Source of the DNA: an uncultured Syntrophobacterales bacterium
GTDB lineage: Bacteria > Desulfobacterota > Syntrophia > Syntrophales > UBA5619
Reading direction: 5' to 3'
Assembly: GCA_903928915.1 (NCBI GenBank)
Contig: CAIYSL010000031.1
Coordinates: 1 to 32,041 of the forward strand
Length of the DNA: 32,041 bases
Below are positions 8,057 through 15,856 of this stretch, piece after piece. Under the pieces are notes generated by a model that had not been told where the DNA came from, did not search any database, and worked only from the letters and a program-made list of their open reading frames with translations. Within the stretch, counting starts at the first letter, position 1, and each line of letters begins with the position of its first letter. The translations under genes and the position numbers were made by a program.

Positions 8057-8085
8057 TTGACAGCCTCCCCCCTCCCCGCTACACT
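8057..8085 (+). promoter_or_regulatory. Sigma-70 promoter of the thiolase gene
   Basis: TTGACA (8057-8062), a 17-base C-rich spacer and TACACT (8080-8085). The start codon is at 8317, giving a leader of about 225 bases in which I recognise no riboswitch. Confidence 0.5.
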
Positions 8086-8316
8086 CTCGCCGACACCGGT
8101 GACCGGACGGCGCCGGAAGAACCGGGAACCCCCTCCGGTGCCTGAGCACCCAATCGCAGTCATCCTTGTTTTCGATCGCCTGTTTCGTGCGCTCGTCTCC
8201 CGCGGCGGGCGCCCCGGGGATGCCCCGGTTGCTTTCTTGGCGAGCGCGGCCGGAGGCAGAGGACGCCCGGGAACCGCACCGTACCTTGGAGACGTTACGC
8301 TGAGAGGAGGAATTCC

Positions 8317-9567
8317 ATGCGAGAGTGCGTCGTCGTATCCGCCTGCCGGACCGCCATCGGCACCTTCGGCGGTTCGCTCCGTGACCTGAACTGTGCTGCC
8401 CTCGGAAGCGTGGTGATGCGCGAAGCCGTCGCCAGGGCGGGGATCGATCCTGCCCTGCTCGACGACGTCCGGTTCGGCTGCTGCATGGAGCCGGTGGATG
8501 CCCTCAACGTCACCCGTATCGCCGCCCTGATGGCGGGGATCCCGGAGACCGTCACCGCCGTCACGGTCAACCGGGTCTGCATCTCCGGCATGGAAGCGGT
8601 CGTCTCGGGAGTGGCGATGATCCAGGCGGGCATGGCCGAGGTGATCCTCTGCGGCGGCATGGAACACATGTCCGGGGTCGCCTACTCCGTCCCGGCTGCG
8701 CGCTGGGGGTGCCGTTTTCAGGACCAGGCCTTCGTGGACGACATCGTCCATGGGCTCCACGCCGGTTCCCACCTCCTGCCGGGCCTGGAGAAGGGACCGG
8801 TGAAGGAAGGGGGCGTGGTGGAGCTCTTCCGGGGGAAGCCCTACATCATGGGCGTCACGGCGGAGCTGATCGCCCAGATGTACGGCCTGACCCGGGAGGA
8901 GATCGACGCCGTGGCGCTCCGCAGCCACAACAACGCCGAGCGGGCGACCCGCGACGGCAATTTCCGGGAGGAGATCGTCCCCGTGGAGATACCCCAGAAG
9001 CGGGGCAAGACCCCGGTCGTCTTCGCGCAAGACGAACATTTCCGGCCGGGGCTCACGATGGCTGCACTCGCGGCGCTGCCAGCAGCCTTCCTCCCGCAGG
9101 GGGGAGTAGTAACGGCGGGCAACTCCTCGGGCATAAACGACGGGGCGAGCGCCATGCTGATCATGTCGGCCGAAAAGGCGAAGGAACTCGGGGTTGAGCC
9201 GCTCGCCCGGATCCGGGCGGTTGGCCGCGGCGGCTGCCACCCTTCCGTCATGGGGCTGAGCCCCGTTCCTGCCGTGCGAAACCTCCTGTCCCGGACTCAG
9301 TTCAAACTCGCCGATTTCGAGCTGATCGAAGTCAATGAGGCCTTCGCCGCCCAGTACCTCGGCTGCGAACGGGAGCTCGGACTCGACCGCGAGCGCGTCA
9401 ACGTCAACGGCTCCGGCGTCGGCCTCGGTCATCCGGTAGGCTCGACGGGCTGCCGGATCATGGTCACCCTTCTGCACGCCATGAAGAAGCAGGGCAAGAG
9501 CCTGGGAATGGCCACGCTCTGCGGCGGCGGCGGCGTTTCTCTGGCAACGGTTCTGGAGATGGCGTAA
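8317..9567 (+). CDS. Thiolase (acetyl-CoA C-acyltransferase family)
   Basis: 416 residues, slightly longer than the usual 390-400. Thiolases cleave 3-ketoacyl-CoA with CoA or condense two acyl-CoAs in the cytoplasm. All catalytic elements are present: nucleophile Cys88 in VNRVCISGMEAV, NEAFAAQ in the C-terminal half, His372 in GLGHPVGSTG and the second Cys402 in LCGGGG. The residue after Cys88 is Ile where Gly, Ala or Ser is most common. GGAGGAATT precedes ATG 8317. It has its own promoter and a 269-base gap before the ferredoxin cluster, so it may or may not belong to that pathway. Beta-oxidation-type degradation of the imported carboxylate is a reasonable inference; chain-length specificity is not visible. 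Confidence 0.93.
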   Translation: MRECVVVSACRTAIGTFGGSLRDLNCAALGSVVMREAVARAGIDPALLDDVRFGCCMEPVDALNVTRIAALMAGIPETVTAVTVNRVCISGMEAVVSGVAMIQAGMAEVILCGGMEHMSGVAYSVPAARWGCRFQDQAFVDDIVHGLHAGSHLLPGLEKGPVKEGGVVELFRGKPYIMGVTAELIAQMYGLTREEIDAVALRSHNNAERATRDGNFREEIVPVEIPQKRGKTPVVFAQDEHFRPGLTMAALAALPAAFLPQGGVVTAGNSSGINDGASAMLIMSAEKAKELGVEPLARIRAVGRGGCHPSVMGLSPVPAVRNLLSRTQFKLADFELIEVNEAFAAQYLGCERELGLDRERVNVNGSGVGLGHPVGSTGCRIMVTLLHAMKKQGKSLGMATLCGGGGVSLATVLEMA

Positions 9568-9744
9568 ACATCGCTCTGCGCATGATCGCCGCGGCACATT
9601 CGGCTACCCGTTCGCCGGATAGGGAGCGTCACGGCAACCGTTTCCGAAGGGCCCCATCCCCTCGATTCACGGAAGGAAGTGCGAACCGGAACATCCCACC
9701 ACGGTCTGTCGCCGCACACCCTCGGGGCTGCACAACATTTTCTC

Positions 9745-9772
9745 TTGACATCACCGATCGAAGCTGTATAAG
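9745..9772 (+). promoter_or_regulatory. Sigma-70 promoter of the metabolic cluster
   Basis: TTGACA (9745-9750), a 16-base spacer and TATAAG (9767-9772), 65 bases before ATG 9837. It is the only good promoter seen before the co-directional genes up to 20873, so it could drive a long operon including the GntR gene. Confidence 0.6.
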
Positions 9773-9836
9773 GATTGCCTGTCTTACCGGTCAGACCAAT
9801 TTTTCGTTTCACCGGAGAAAGGAGTTCAGCGATCGC

Positions 9837-10571
9837 ATGGCGAGGATAAATCAGGAGAAATGCGTCGGATGCAAGATCTGTCAGACCTACTGCACTGTCG
9901 ATGCCATCGGCTACGTCGATTCCGCGGAGAAGTGTGAGATAGACCCCGGCCTCTGCGTCGAGTGTTACGTCTGTCTGCGGCAGAAGGTCTGCCCCAAGGA
10001 CGCCATCGAGCCCGTAGAATTGGACAGTTTCTACAAACAGTTTCAGCATGTCATCAGTGATCCCGTGGAGAATCACGGAGTCACCGGGGTTACCGGACGC
10101 GGGACCGAGGAGGTCAAGACCAACGATGTCTCCGGCAGGGTCAGGAGGGGCGAGGTCGGCGTCTGTATCGACATGGGCCGACCCGGGATGGGCGTTTACC
10201 TCCGGGACGCGGAAAAGGTGGCCATGGCCTGCGCAAAGGCCGGCGTAGAGCTGGCCCCGGCGGAACATACCCCGCTCGCGGCTCTGATGACCGACCTTGC
10301 GACGGGTAAACTGGCGGATGATTGCCTCAATTTCCGACTCCTGTCGGTCATCATCGAGGGCAAGTGCCGGGAGGGGGAACTCTCCGGGGTGTTGAAGGCC
10401 CTCAAAACGGTCGAAAAGGAGATCGACACGGTCTTTTCGCTCGGACTGATCCTGCGGGTCGACGAAAACGGCATGAATCCGACGCTCGGCTGCCTGGACG
10501 AGCTGGGCATCGCGCAACCCCATCGCGGCAAGGTAAACGTGGGGCTCGGAAAACCATTATCACTGGCATAG
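9837..10571 (+). CDS. Dicluster ferredoxin fused to unknown domain, copy 1
   Basis: 244 residues from ATG 9837 (GAAAGGAG just upstream; the longer in-frame extension to 9582 crosses the promoter and is not protein-like). Residues 1-57 form a 2[4Fe-4S] ferredoxin: Cys9-x2-Cys12-x2-Cys15-x3-Cys19, then Cys40-x2-Cys43-x2-Cys46-x5-Cys52-Pro. Residues about 75-244 are a domain I do not recognise, marked by GRGTEEVKTNDVSGR, VGVCIDMGRPGMGVYLRD and C-terminal KVNVGLGKP. The same architecture recurs at 18584. The next gene starts 9 bases after the stop and also has a paralogue beside the second copy, so the two form a module. Likely cytoplasmic electron transfer to or from the partner; the reaction is unknown. 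Confidence 0.85.
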   Translation: MARINQEKCVGCKICQTYCTVDAIGYVDSAEKCEIDPGLCVECYVCLRQKVCPKDAIEPVELDSFYKQFQHVISDPVENHGVTGVTGRGTEEVKTNDVSGRVRRGEVGVCIDMGRPGMGVYLRDAEKVAMACAKAGVELAPAEHTPLAALMTDLATGKLADDCLNFRLLSVIIEGKCREGELSGVLKALKTVEKEIDTVFSLGLILRVDENGMNPTLGCLDELGIAQPHRGKVNVGLGKPLSLA

Positions 10572-10580
10572 GGGGACGTG

Positions 10581-11207
10581 ATGACACACTCACTGCACCG
10601 CAGCGGCGACATCGACTCGCAGAAGCGGGATTTCAACTGGTTCATGTACCAGACCAAGGGCGTGAACGACAAGAACATCAAGGACAAGGCCCTCGAATTC
10701 ATCGCTGCCGCCGAGGCTGTCGGTTCGGAAAACTGGGGGGACGTCAAGACCGGTCCGATCACTCAGTACCCCTCCGCAGAGATCCGGGAGAAGATCTCGG
10801 ACAAATCCCGCATCCGCGGCGTGTTCACGCGCCGGGAGCAGGTCGTGGCCTTCCTGAAACGGATCAAGGAGAAGGACCTCGGGCAGTCCGTGGTGATCAC
10901 CGGAATCCTCTCCGAGGTGCTTCCCGCCTGCAAAGAGGCCGGCGTTACCCCCCATTCGGTCAACTACTCCCTCGGTGTTTGGGGAAAGAAGGACAACCTC
11001 CCCGACGACATAACCCTGTCGATCACCACGATGTGCGGGCACCACATGATCCCGCCCAAATTCGTCAAGCACGTGATGAAGCAGGTGGAGAAGCGAAAGC
11101 TCACGCCGGAGGCAGGGGCCATAAAACTGGCCAACTTCTGCTATTGCGGCATCTTCAACCAGGTGCGGTGCGCGGACATCATCCGGAAGGCGACGAATGC
11201 CCTTTGA
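10581..11207 (+). CDS. Unknown Cys/His-motif protein ('MTHSLHR'), copy 1
   Basis: 208 residues from ATG 10581, chosen over GTG 10578 because the paralogue at 19325 starts with the same MTHSLHR. I do not recognise the family. Shared marks with the paralogue are the N-terminus MTHSLHR, SLGVWGKKDNLPD near the middle, TTMCGHHM, and a C-terminal CYCGIFNQVRCADI. The conserved TTMCGH and CxCGI elements could ligate a metal or Fe-S cluster supplied or reduced by the adjoining ferredoxin-fusion protein. No signal peptide or membrane segment is seen. The 3' end overlaps the start of the GntR gene by 11 bases, so regulator and enzyme are translationally coupled. Confidence 0.75.
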   Translation: MTHSLHRSGDIDSQKRDFNWFMYQTKGVNDKNIKDKALEFIAAAEAVGSENWGDVKTGPITQYPSAEIREKISDKSRIRGVFTRREQVVAFLKRIKEKDLGQSVVITGILSEVLPACKEAGVTPHSVNYSLGVWGKKDNLPDDITLSITTMCGHHMIPPKFVKHVMKQVEKRKLTPEAGAIKLANFCYCGIFNQVRCADIIRKATNAL

Positions 11208-11988
11208 GAAGGTCGGCCAGACCAAGTTCAAGAAGAAGAGCTCCTTCATCGCCGATCAGATCCTGCTGATGATCGCTTCGGGCCGGTACAAGGCCGGCAG
11301 CAGACTCCCGTCGGAGCGGATCATCACGGAACAGATGGGGGTGAGCCGGCCGTCCCTGCGCGAAGCGATCAGCGCCTTGCAGATCGTCGGCATTCTCGAA
11401 AGCCGTCCCGGCGACGGCACCTACGTCACGAACCCCGATGCCACCGACGACATACGGCACCGGGTCGTCTCGGTGCTCGAAGACAGCGACAGCCCCTTCG
11501 AGAACATGCAGGCGCGCAAGGCCCTGGAGATCGGCTCCGTGCGTCTCGCCGTTTCCGTCGCCGCCGACGCCGACCTCGCTGCCCTGCGGAGCGCCTGGGA
11601 AGAGAAATGCCAGCGGGGACGCCGGGGGGACCTCGACGAGTACCTCGCCTACGGAAAGGAGTTCCATCTGGCCATCGCCCGGGCCACCAAGAACCGGGTC
11701 ATCGAGGGGATCATGGAAAAGCTCCTCGACATGACGATCCAGCCCCTCTGGACCAGCATGCGGCGGAACTATTTTCTGAAAGACCCCTCCCGGATCGAAT
11801 TGATGCTCGACGTGCATGACCGGATCGTGCAGGCGATCTGCGGCCGCGATGCGGATCGGGCGATCCGGGAATTGGAGACCCATTACGACATCCAGATCGA
11901 GCAGATCTACGAACAGAACGACGATAGCGCCGCCGAGCAGACTAGCGGCGGGGCGAATCGGGAGCACGACGTTCCGCAAAGGAGGTGA
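11197..11988 (+). CDS. GntR-family regulator, FCD (FadR-like) subfamily
   Basis: 263 residues. The N-terminal winged helix (about 15-85) contains AGSRLPSERIITEQMGVSRP and ends in the wing SRPGDGTYV, typical of GntR. Residues about 100-235 form the all-helical FCD ligand domain, including EFHLAIARATKN and a DVHDRIVQAICGRDADRAI segment with the His/Asp positions used for metal and carboxylate binding in this subfamily. Such proteins usually repress catabolic operons and respond to organic acids. It lies between the first ferredoxin module and the tct genes and overlaps the upstream gene by 11 bases, so it is the likely local regulator of the cluster. Its operator is not established. Confidence 0.92.
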   Translation: MPFEKVGQTKFKKKSSFIADQILLMIASGRYKAGSRLPSERIITEQMGVSRPSLREAISALQIVGILESRPGDGTYVTNPDATDDIRHRVVSVLEDSDSPFENMQARKALEIGSVRLAVSVAADADLAALRSAWEEKCQRGRRGDLDEYLAYGKEFHLAIARATKNRVIEGIMEKLLDMTIQPLWTSMRRNYFLKDPSRIELMLDVHDRIVQAICGRDADRAIRELETHYDIQIEQIYEQNDDSAAEQTSGGANREHDVPQRR

Positions 11989-11990
11989 TC
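11978..11990 (+). promoter_or_regulatory. Extended Shine-Dalgarno-like sequence without start
   Basis: AAAGGAGGTGATC complements 13 bases of the usual 16S rRNA 3' end and overlaps the GntR stop codon. No ATG, GTG or TTG follows at normal spacing; tctC begins at 12101 with its own GGAGGAGG site. It may be chance or a ribosome standby site. Confidence 0.4.
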
Positions 11991-12100
11991 GCGACGGGAT
12001 TCCGGTGAAGAGTGGAGGAGTGTTTGCGATTCATCATTTACCCGACCGGCCGCGGGCGGCTGATTTCCGCCGGCGATCCGGCCACGATTGGAGGAGGCAC

Positions 12101-13081
12101 ATGAAGAGATTCGGTAAGTTGTCACTGTTGTTCGCGGTCGCTTTCTGTATCGCTCTGGGGGCGGCAAACGCCATCGCTGCCAGCAAATACCCGGAAAAAC
12201 CGATCACCGTCATCATCCACGCCGGCGCCGGCGGAGGGAGCGACATCTTCGCGCGGACCATGGCCGCGGCGATCGAAAAGGAGAGAATCCTTCCGCAGCC
12301 GCTGGTGGTGGAGAACAAGCCGGGCGGAAGCGGCGGCATTGCCTTTGCCTATGTAGCGGGCAAGAAAAAGGACCCCTACTTCCTCGTCACCGCGGTCACC
12401 AGCTTCCTGACCACGCCGCTGATGGGCCTCACCCCGGTGGGACTCAAGGACTTCACCCCGGTGGCCAACTTCGCCTTTGACGAGTACATGCTGATGGTCA
12501 ATACAAAGTCCAAATTCAAGACGGCGAAAGAGGCGATCGACTTCGCCAGGGCCAACCCGAAGAAGGTCACTGTCGGCGGGACCCAGCTCGGCTCCTCCGA
12601 TTCCATCTGCACCTACCTGATCGAGAAGGCAGCCGGCGTCCAGCTCAACTACGTCGTGTTCAACGGCGGCGGCGAGGTCAACGCGGCCCTCCTGGGCGGG
12701 CATATCGACATGGCGGTCGCCAACCCCGGCGAGGCGCTCGAGCTGTACAAGTCCGGCAAGGTCCGCATCCTTGGTGTCTTCCAGGAAAAGCGCCTGGTCG
12801 GCGCCCCCGATATCCCCACCCTCAAGGAGCAGGGAATTAACGCGATCTACGTCCAGAACCGCGGCCTCTGCGCCCCGGCAGGCATTCCCGCCGACGCGCT
12901 CAAGACCCTGGAGGAGGCCTTCCTGAAATACACCAAGACCGAGGCCTTCAAGAAGTACTGCAAGGACAACATGCTAACCGAGGCCTACATGGACTCCGCG
13001 GCCTTCGGAAAGTTCCTCGAGGAGTGGAACGGCAAGTACGCCGTCATCCTCAAGGATATGAACCTGATCAAGAAGAAGTAA
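12101..13081 (+). CDS. tctC: TTT transporter solute-binding protein TctC (Bug family)
   Basis: 326 residues from ATG 12101, preceded by GGAGGAGG. A Sec signal peptide (about 1-27, ending NAIAA) sends it to the periplasm. The mature protein shows the Bug/TctC pattern: YPEKPITVIIHAGAGGGSD at the N-terminus, VVENKPGGSGGIAF, a GTQLGSSDSICTYLIEK ligand loop and FNGGGEVNAALLGGHIDMAV. It captures a carboxylate for the TctAB permease encoded next. The ligand is not predictable; family members bind citrate, tricarballylate, aromatic acids and others. It starts 112 bases after the GntR gene and is separated from tctB by a hairpin that could keep its transcript more abundant. Confidence 0.93.
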   Translation: MKRFGKLSLLFAVAFCIALGAANAIAASKYPEKPITVIIHAGAGGGSDIFARTMAAAIEKERILPQPLVVENKPGGSGGIAFAYVAGKKKDPYFLVTAVTSFLTTPLMGLTPVGLKDFTPVANFAFDEYMLMVNTKSKFKTAKEAIDFARANPKKVTVGGTQLGSSDSICTYLIEKAAGVQLNYVVFNGGGEVNAALLGGHIDMAVANPGEALELYKSGKVRILGVFQEKRLVGAPDIPTLKEQGINAIYVQNRGLCAPAGIPADALKTLEEAFLKYTKTEAFKKYCKDNMLTEAYMDSAAFGKFLEEWNGKYAVILKDMNLIKKK

Positions 13082-13107
13082 TCGTCCCAGAAGCCTGTCC
13101 GGGAGCC

Positions 13108-13135
13108 GGGCCGCGGACCTCAGCGTCCCCGGCCC
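13108..13135 (+). terminator. Intercistronic hairpin between tctC and tctB
   Basis: GGGCCG (13108-13113) and GGAC (13115-13118) pair with GTCC (13125-13128) and CGGCCC (13130-13135) around a six-base loop, with a C-C mismatch. Such hairpins after binding-protein genes commonly give partial termination or 3'-end protection and raise the binding protein over its permease. Confidence 0.5.
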
Positions 13136-13170
13136 GCTTCCGGGCGGATCTTTAGGAAGCGAGGCGGCTG

Positions 13171-13632
13171 ATGAAAAAGGCAGAAATGATAACCGGCATA
13201 GTGCTTCTCGTGCTGTCCGGCCTGGTGATCTGGGGAGCGCTGCAGATGCCTCCTTCGGCTTCCTTCGGCCCGGGCGCGGGATTTCTCCCCTTCTGGCTGG
13301 GGGTGCTGCTGACGGTGCTGGCCACGATCCTCTTCGTGAGCGCCTGGAAGCGGCCGGCGAACGACAAGGAGGCCGAGCCTGTTTTCCCGGGAAAGCAGGC
13401 GCTGTTCGCGATTGCCTCGGTCCTGGTCGGGGTCGCGGTCTACATCTCCCTGATCGATACGCTCGGCTATCTGGTGGACACGTTCCTGCTCATAGTCTTT
13501 CTGATGAAGGTCGTGGAACGGGAGAAGTGGCCGCTCACGCTGACCATTTCCGTAGTCACGACCGGTACCCTGTACGTGGTCTTCCAGGTCCTGCTGAAGA
13601 TAACACTACCCTCGAGTACGTTCGGGTTTTAG
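13171..13632 (+). CDS. tctB: TTT transporter small membrane subunit TctB
   Basis: 153 residues with four hydrophobic segments, the standard TctB size and layout. The first segment (MITGIVLLVLSGLVIWGAL) is followed by SFGPGAGFLPFWLGVLLTVL, a recurrent TctB feature, and the C-terminal pair ends in VLLKITLPSSTFGF, close to the family's LP.G termini. It is an inner-membrane partner of TctA; its exact role in transport is not well defined in the family. It is placed between tctC and tctA with a 16-base gap to tctA, in the usual C-B-A order. Confidence 0.9.
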   Translation: MKKAEMITGIVLLVLSGLVIWGALQMPPSASFGPGAGFLPFWLGVLLTVLATILFVSAWKRPANDKEAEPVFPGKQALFAIASVLVGVAVYISLIDTLGYLVDTFLLIVFLMKVVEREKWPLTLTISVVTTGTLYVVFQVLLKITLPSSTFGF

Positions 13633-13648
13633 GGGAACGAGGACTCAT

Positions 13649-15163
13649 ATGCTGAATATATTCGACAATTTGATTCTTGGGTTTCAGGTCGCGACCTCTT
13701 GGGAAAACATCCTGTTTTGCTTCATCGGGGTGCTGATCGGAACGCTCATCGGCGTGCTTCCCGGGATCGGCCCCACCACCGGGATCGCGATCCTGATCCC
13801 GATCACCTTCGGAATGAGCGCGACCACGGCGATCATCACGCTCGCCGGGATCTACTACGGCGCCATGTACGGGGGATCGACTACGTCGATCCTGATCAAC
13901 CTGCCCGGCGAGTCCGCCTCGGTCATGACCATGCTCGACGGCTACCAGATGGCCAAGAAGGGCAGGCCCGGGCCGGCGCTCGGCATGGCCGCGCTGGCCT
14001 CCTTCATCGCCGGGACCGTGGCGATCGTCCTGCTGACCCTGATCGCCCCCCCGCTGGCGAGCTATGCCGTCTCCTTCGGGCCTCCCGAGTACTTCGCCCT
14101 CACCTTCATGGGCCTCACCCTGGTGTCGGCACTGGGCGGCGACAAGCCGCTGAAGGCGTACATCAGCGCAGTGGTGGGACTGATGATCTCCTGCGTGGGC
14201 ATCGACGCCATCAGCGGCGTCGCCCGGTTCACCATGGGCAGCATGAGCCTGCTCGACGGCGTCGGGTTCATCGGCATGGCCATCGGTCTGTTCGCCATCT
14301 CCGAGATCCTGGTGAACATCGAGGAGCCGATCAAGCAGGTCTTCTCGGACGCCAAACTGGGTATCCGGAGCCTCTTTCCGAACCTTCAGGACTGGAAGGA
14401 CTCCTTCGGGGCCCTCTGGCGCGGCTCGCTGCTCGGGTTCTTCATCGGCACGCTGCCCGGGTCCGGGGCGACGCTCTGCTCCTTCATCGCCTACGCGGTG
14501 GAGAAGAAGCTCAGCGCGCATCCCGAGAAGTTCGGCACGGGCGTCATCGAGGGGGTGGCTGCTCCGGAAGGGGCGAACAACGCGGCCGCCGGCGGGGCCA
14601 TGGTGCCGCTGCTCACCCTGGGCATCCCCTCGGGGGGCGCCACGGCGGTGATGCTGGGCGCGCTGATGATCCACGGCCTGCGCCCCGGCCCGATGCTCTT
14701 TTCCACCAACCCCGAGTTCGTCTGGGGGCTGATCGCGAGCATGTACATCGGGAACGTCTTTCTAGTCATCCTGAACATGCCGCTGGTGGGGCTCTGGGTG
14801 AAGCTGCTGAAGGTCCCCTACAAGGTCCTGATGCCGCTGATCCTGACGATCTCGGCGACAGGCATCTTCGCCACGGACAACAACGTGTTCGACATGTGGG
14901 TCATGTTCTTCTTCGGCATGGTCGGGTATGTGATGCGGAAGCTCGACTTCCCTGCCGCGCCGATGGTGCTGGCCTTGGTCATCGGGCGGCTGGTGGAGAT
15001 GTCGCTCAGGCAGTCGCTGACGATATCGCACGGTGACATCAGCATCTTCTTCACCCGGCCGATCTCCGGGGTGTTGACGGTCGTGGCGCTTCTCTCCCTG
15101 TTCTCCCCCCTCTTCCGGATCCTCTGGTCGAGGTACAAGGCGCCGGGCAAGAGCCTTGCGTAG
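13649..15163 (+). CDS. tctA: TTT transporter large permease TctA
   Basis: 504 residues, the usual TctA length, with about 11-12 membrane segments. The two inverted-repeat signature loops are intact: GVLPGIGPTTGIAILIP with YYGAMYGGSTTSILINLPGE in the first half, and GTLPGSGATLCSFIAYAVEK with PEGANNAAAGGAMVPLLTLG in the second. It is the channel-forming inner-membrane subunit that imports the carboxylate delivered by TctC, driven by the ion gradient. It ends 117 bases before the four-cluster ferredoxin gene, with a GC hairpin in between, so downstream expression may be reduced but not necessarily separate. Confidence 0.95.
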   Translation: MLNIFDNLILGFQVATSWENILFCFIGVLIGTLIGVLPGIGPTTGIAILIPITFGMSATTAIITLAGIYYGAMYGGSTTSILINLPGESASVMTMLDGYQMAKKGRPGPALGMAALASFIAGTVAIVLLTLIAPPLASYAVSFGPPEYFALTFMGLTLVSALGGDKPLKAYISAVVGLMISCVGIDAISGVARFTMGSMSLLDGVGFIGMAIGLFAISEILVNIEEPIKQVFSDAKLGIRSLFPNLQDWKDSFGALWRGSLLGFFIGTLPGSGATLCSFIAYAVEKKLSAHPEKFGTGVIEGVAAPEGANNAAAGGAMVPLLTLGIPSGGATAVMLGALMIHGLRPGPMLFSTNPEFVWGLIASMYIGNVFLVILNMPLVGLWVKLLKVPYKVLMPLILTISATGIFATDNNVFDMWVMFFFGMVGYVMRKLDFPAAPMVLALVIGRLVEMSLRQSLTISHGDISIFFTRPISGVLTVVALLSLFSPLFRILWSRYKAPGKSLA

Positions 15164-15233
15164 AGCGCGGTCCCGAGACGGGTCGCGGAGCGCCGAGCCG
15201 GCCGCGGGCCGGATACGGTTCAGGAAGCACGAT

Positions 15234-15255
15234 CCCGGGGGCGTCACGCCCCGGG
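15234..15255 (+). terminator. GC hairpin between tctA and the ferredoxin gene
   Basis: CCCGGGG (15234-15240) pairs with CCCCGGG (15249-15255), extended by CG/CG after a bulged G. No run of T follows, so it may attenuate or stabilise rather than fully terminate. Confidence 0.4.
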
Positions 15256-15280
15256 TTCAAAACAATCAGGAGTTTCGTTC

Positions 15281-15817
15281 ATGAAAGTCATCGGAGTTCA
15301 TACGGACCGCTGCACGGGCTGCAAGACCTGCGAGCTGTACTGCGGCGCAGAGAGGGGAAGCGAGGGAAAGACCCTTCTCAAGGCAGTCCAGGAAACCCCC
15401 TCCCCCCAGCCGCGCGTCCGCGTCGAGGGGAGCCGGGATGCAGCGTTCCCGCTCCAGTGCCGTCACTGCCTGCAGGCCCCCTGCCTGGACGCCTGCCTCA
15501 CCGGCGCACTCGGCCGGGACGAGGCGAGCGGCATGGTGATCATCCGGGAGGATCGCTGCATCGGGTGCTGGACCTGTACGGCCTTCTGCCCCTACGGGGT
15601 GATCTCGCCTTCCCCGGAGCAAAAGATCGCGATCAAGTGCGATCGCTGTCTGCACCGGGAAGAGCCGACCTGCGTGGACGTGTGTCCGACCGGGGCCCTC
15701 GCATTGGTAGAGATCGAGGCAATCGACGACCTTGCCCGGGAAAAGCGCCGCACCGCAGCGGCAGCGGCGACAGCAGCGGGCAACGGCGGAATGGTAATTC
15801 TGGACCTGGGGAGATAA
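15281..15817 (+). CDS. Four-cluster ferredoxin, CooF/HycB type
   Basis: 178 residues with four cysteine groups sufficient for four [4Fe-4S] clusters: RCTGCKTCELYC (Cys11, 14, 17, 21), QCRHCLQAPCLDAC, RCIGCWTCTAFCPYG and CDRCLHREEPTCVDVCPTGA. This pattern is shared by CooF, HycB, HydN and DmsB electron-transfer subunits. It has no Tat signal, so it should be cytoplasmic. The neighbours, a CODH-like protein 39 bases downstream and an FAD/NAD(P) oxidoreductase after that, reproduce the cooF-cooS-FNOR arrangement, which favours a CooF-like role of wiring a redox protein to a flavin enzyme. AGGAG at 15268-15272 precedes ATG 15281. Confidence 0.88.
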   Translation: MKVIGVHTDRCTGCKTCELYCGAERGSEGKTLLKAVQETPSPQPRVRVEGSRDAAFPLQCRHCLQAPCLDACLTGALGRDEASGMVIIREDRCIGCWTCTAFCPYGVISPSPEQKIAIKCDRCLHREEPTCVDVCPTGALALVEIEAIDDLAREKRRTAAAAATAAGNGGMVILDLGR

Positions 15818-15856
15818 CCCGGGACGCATCAGCGAAACAGTCAGGGAGTTGAATTT

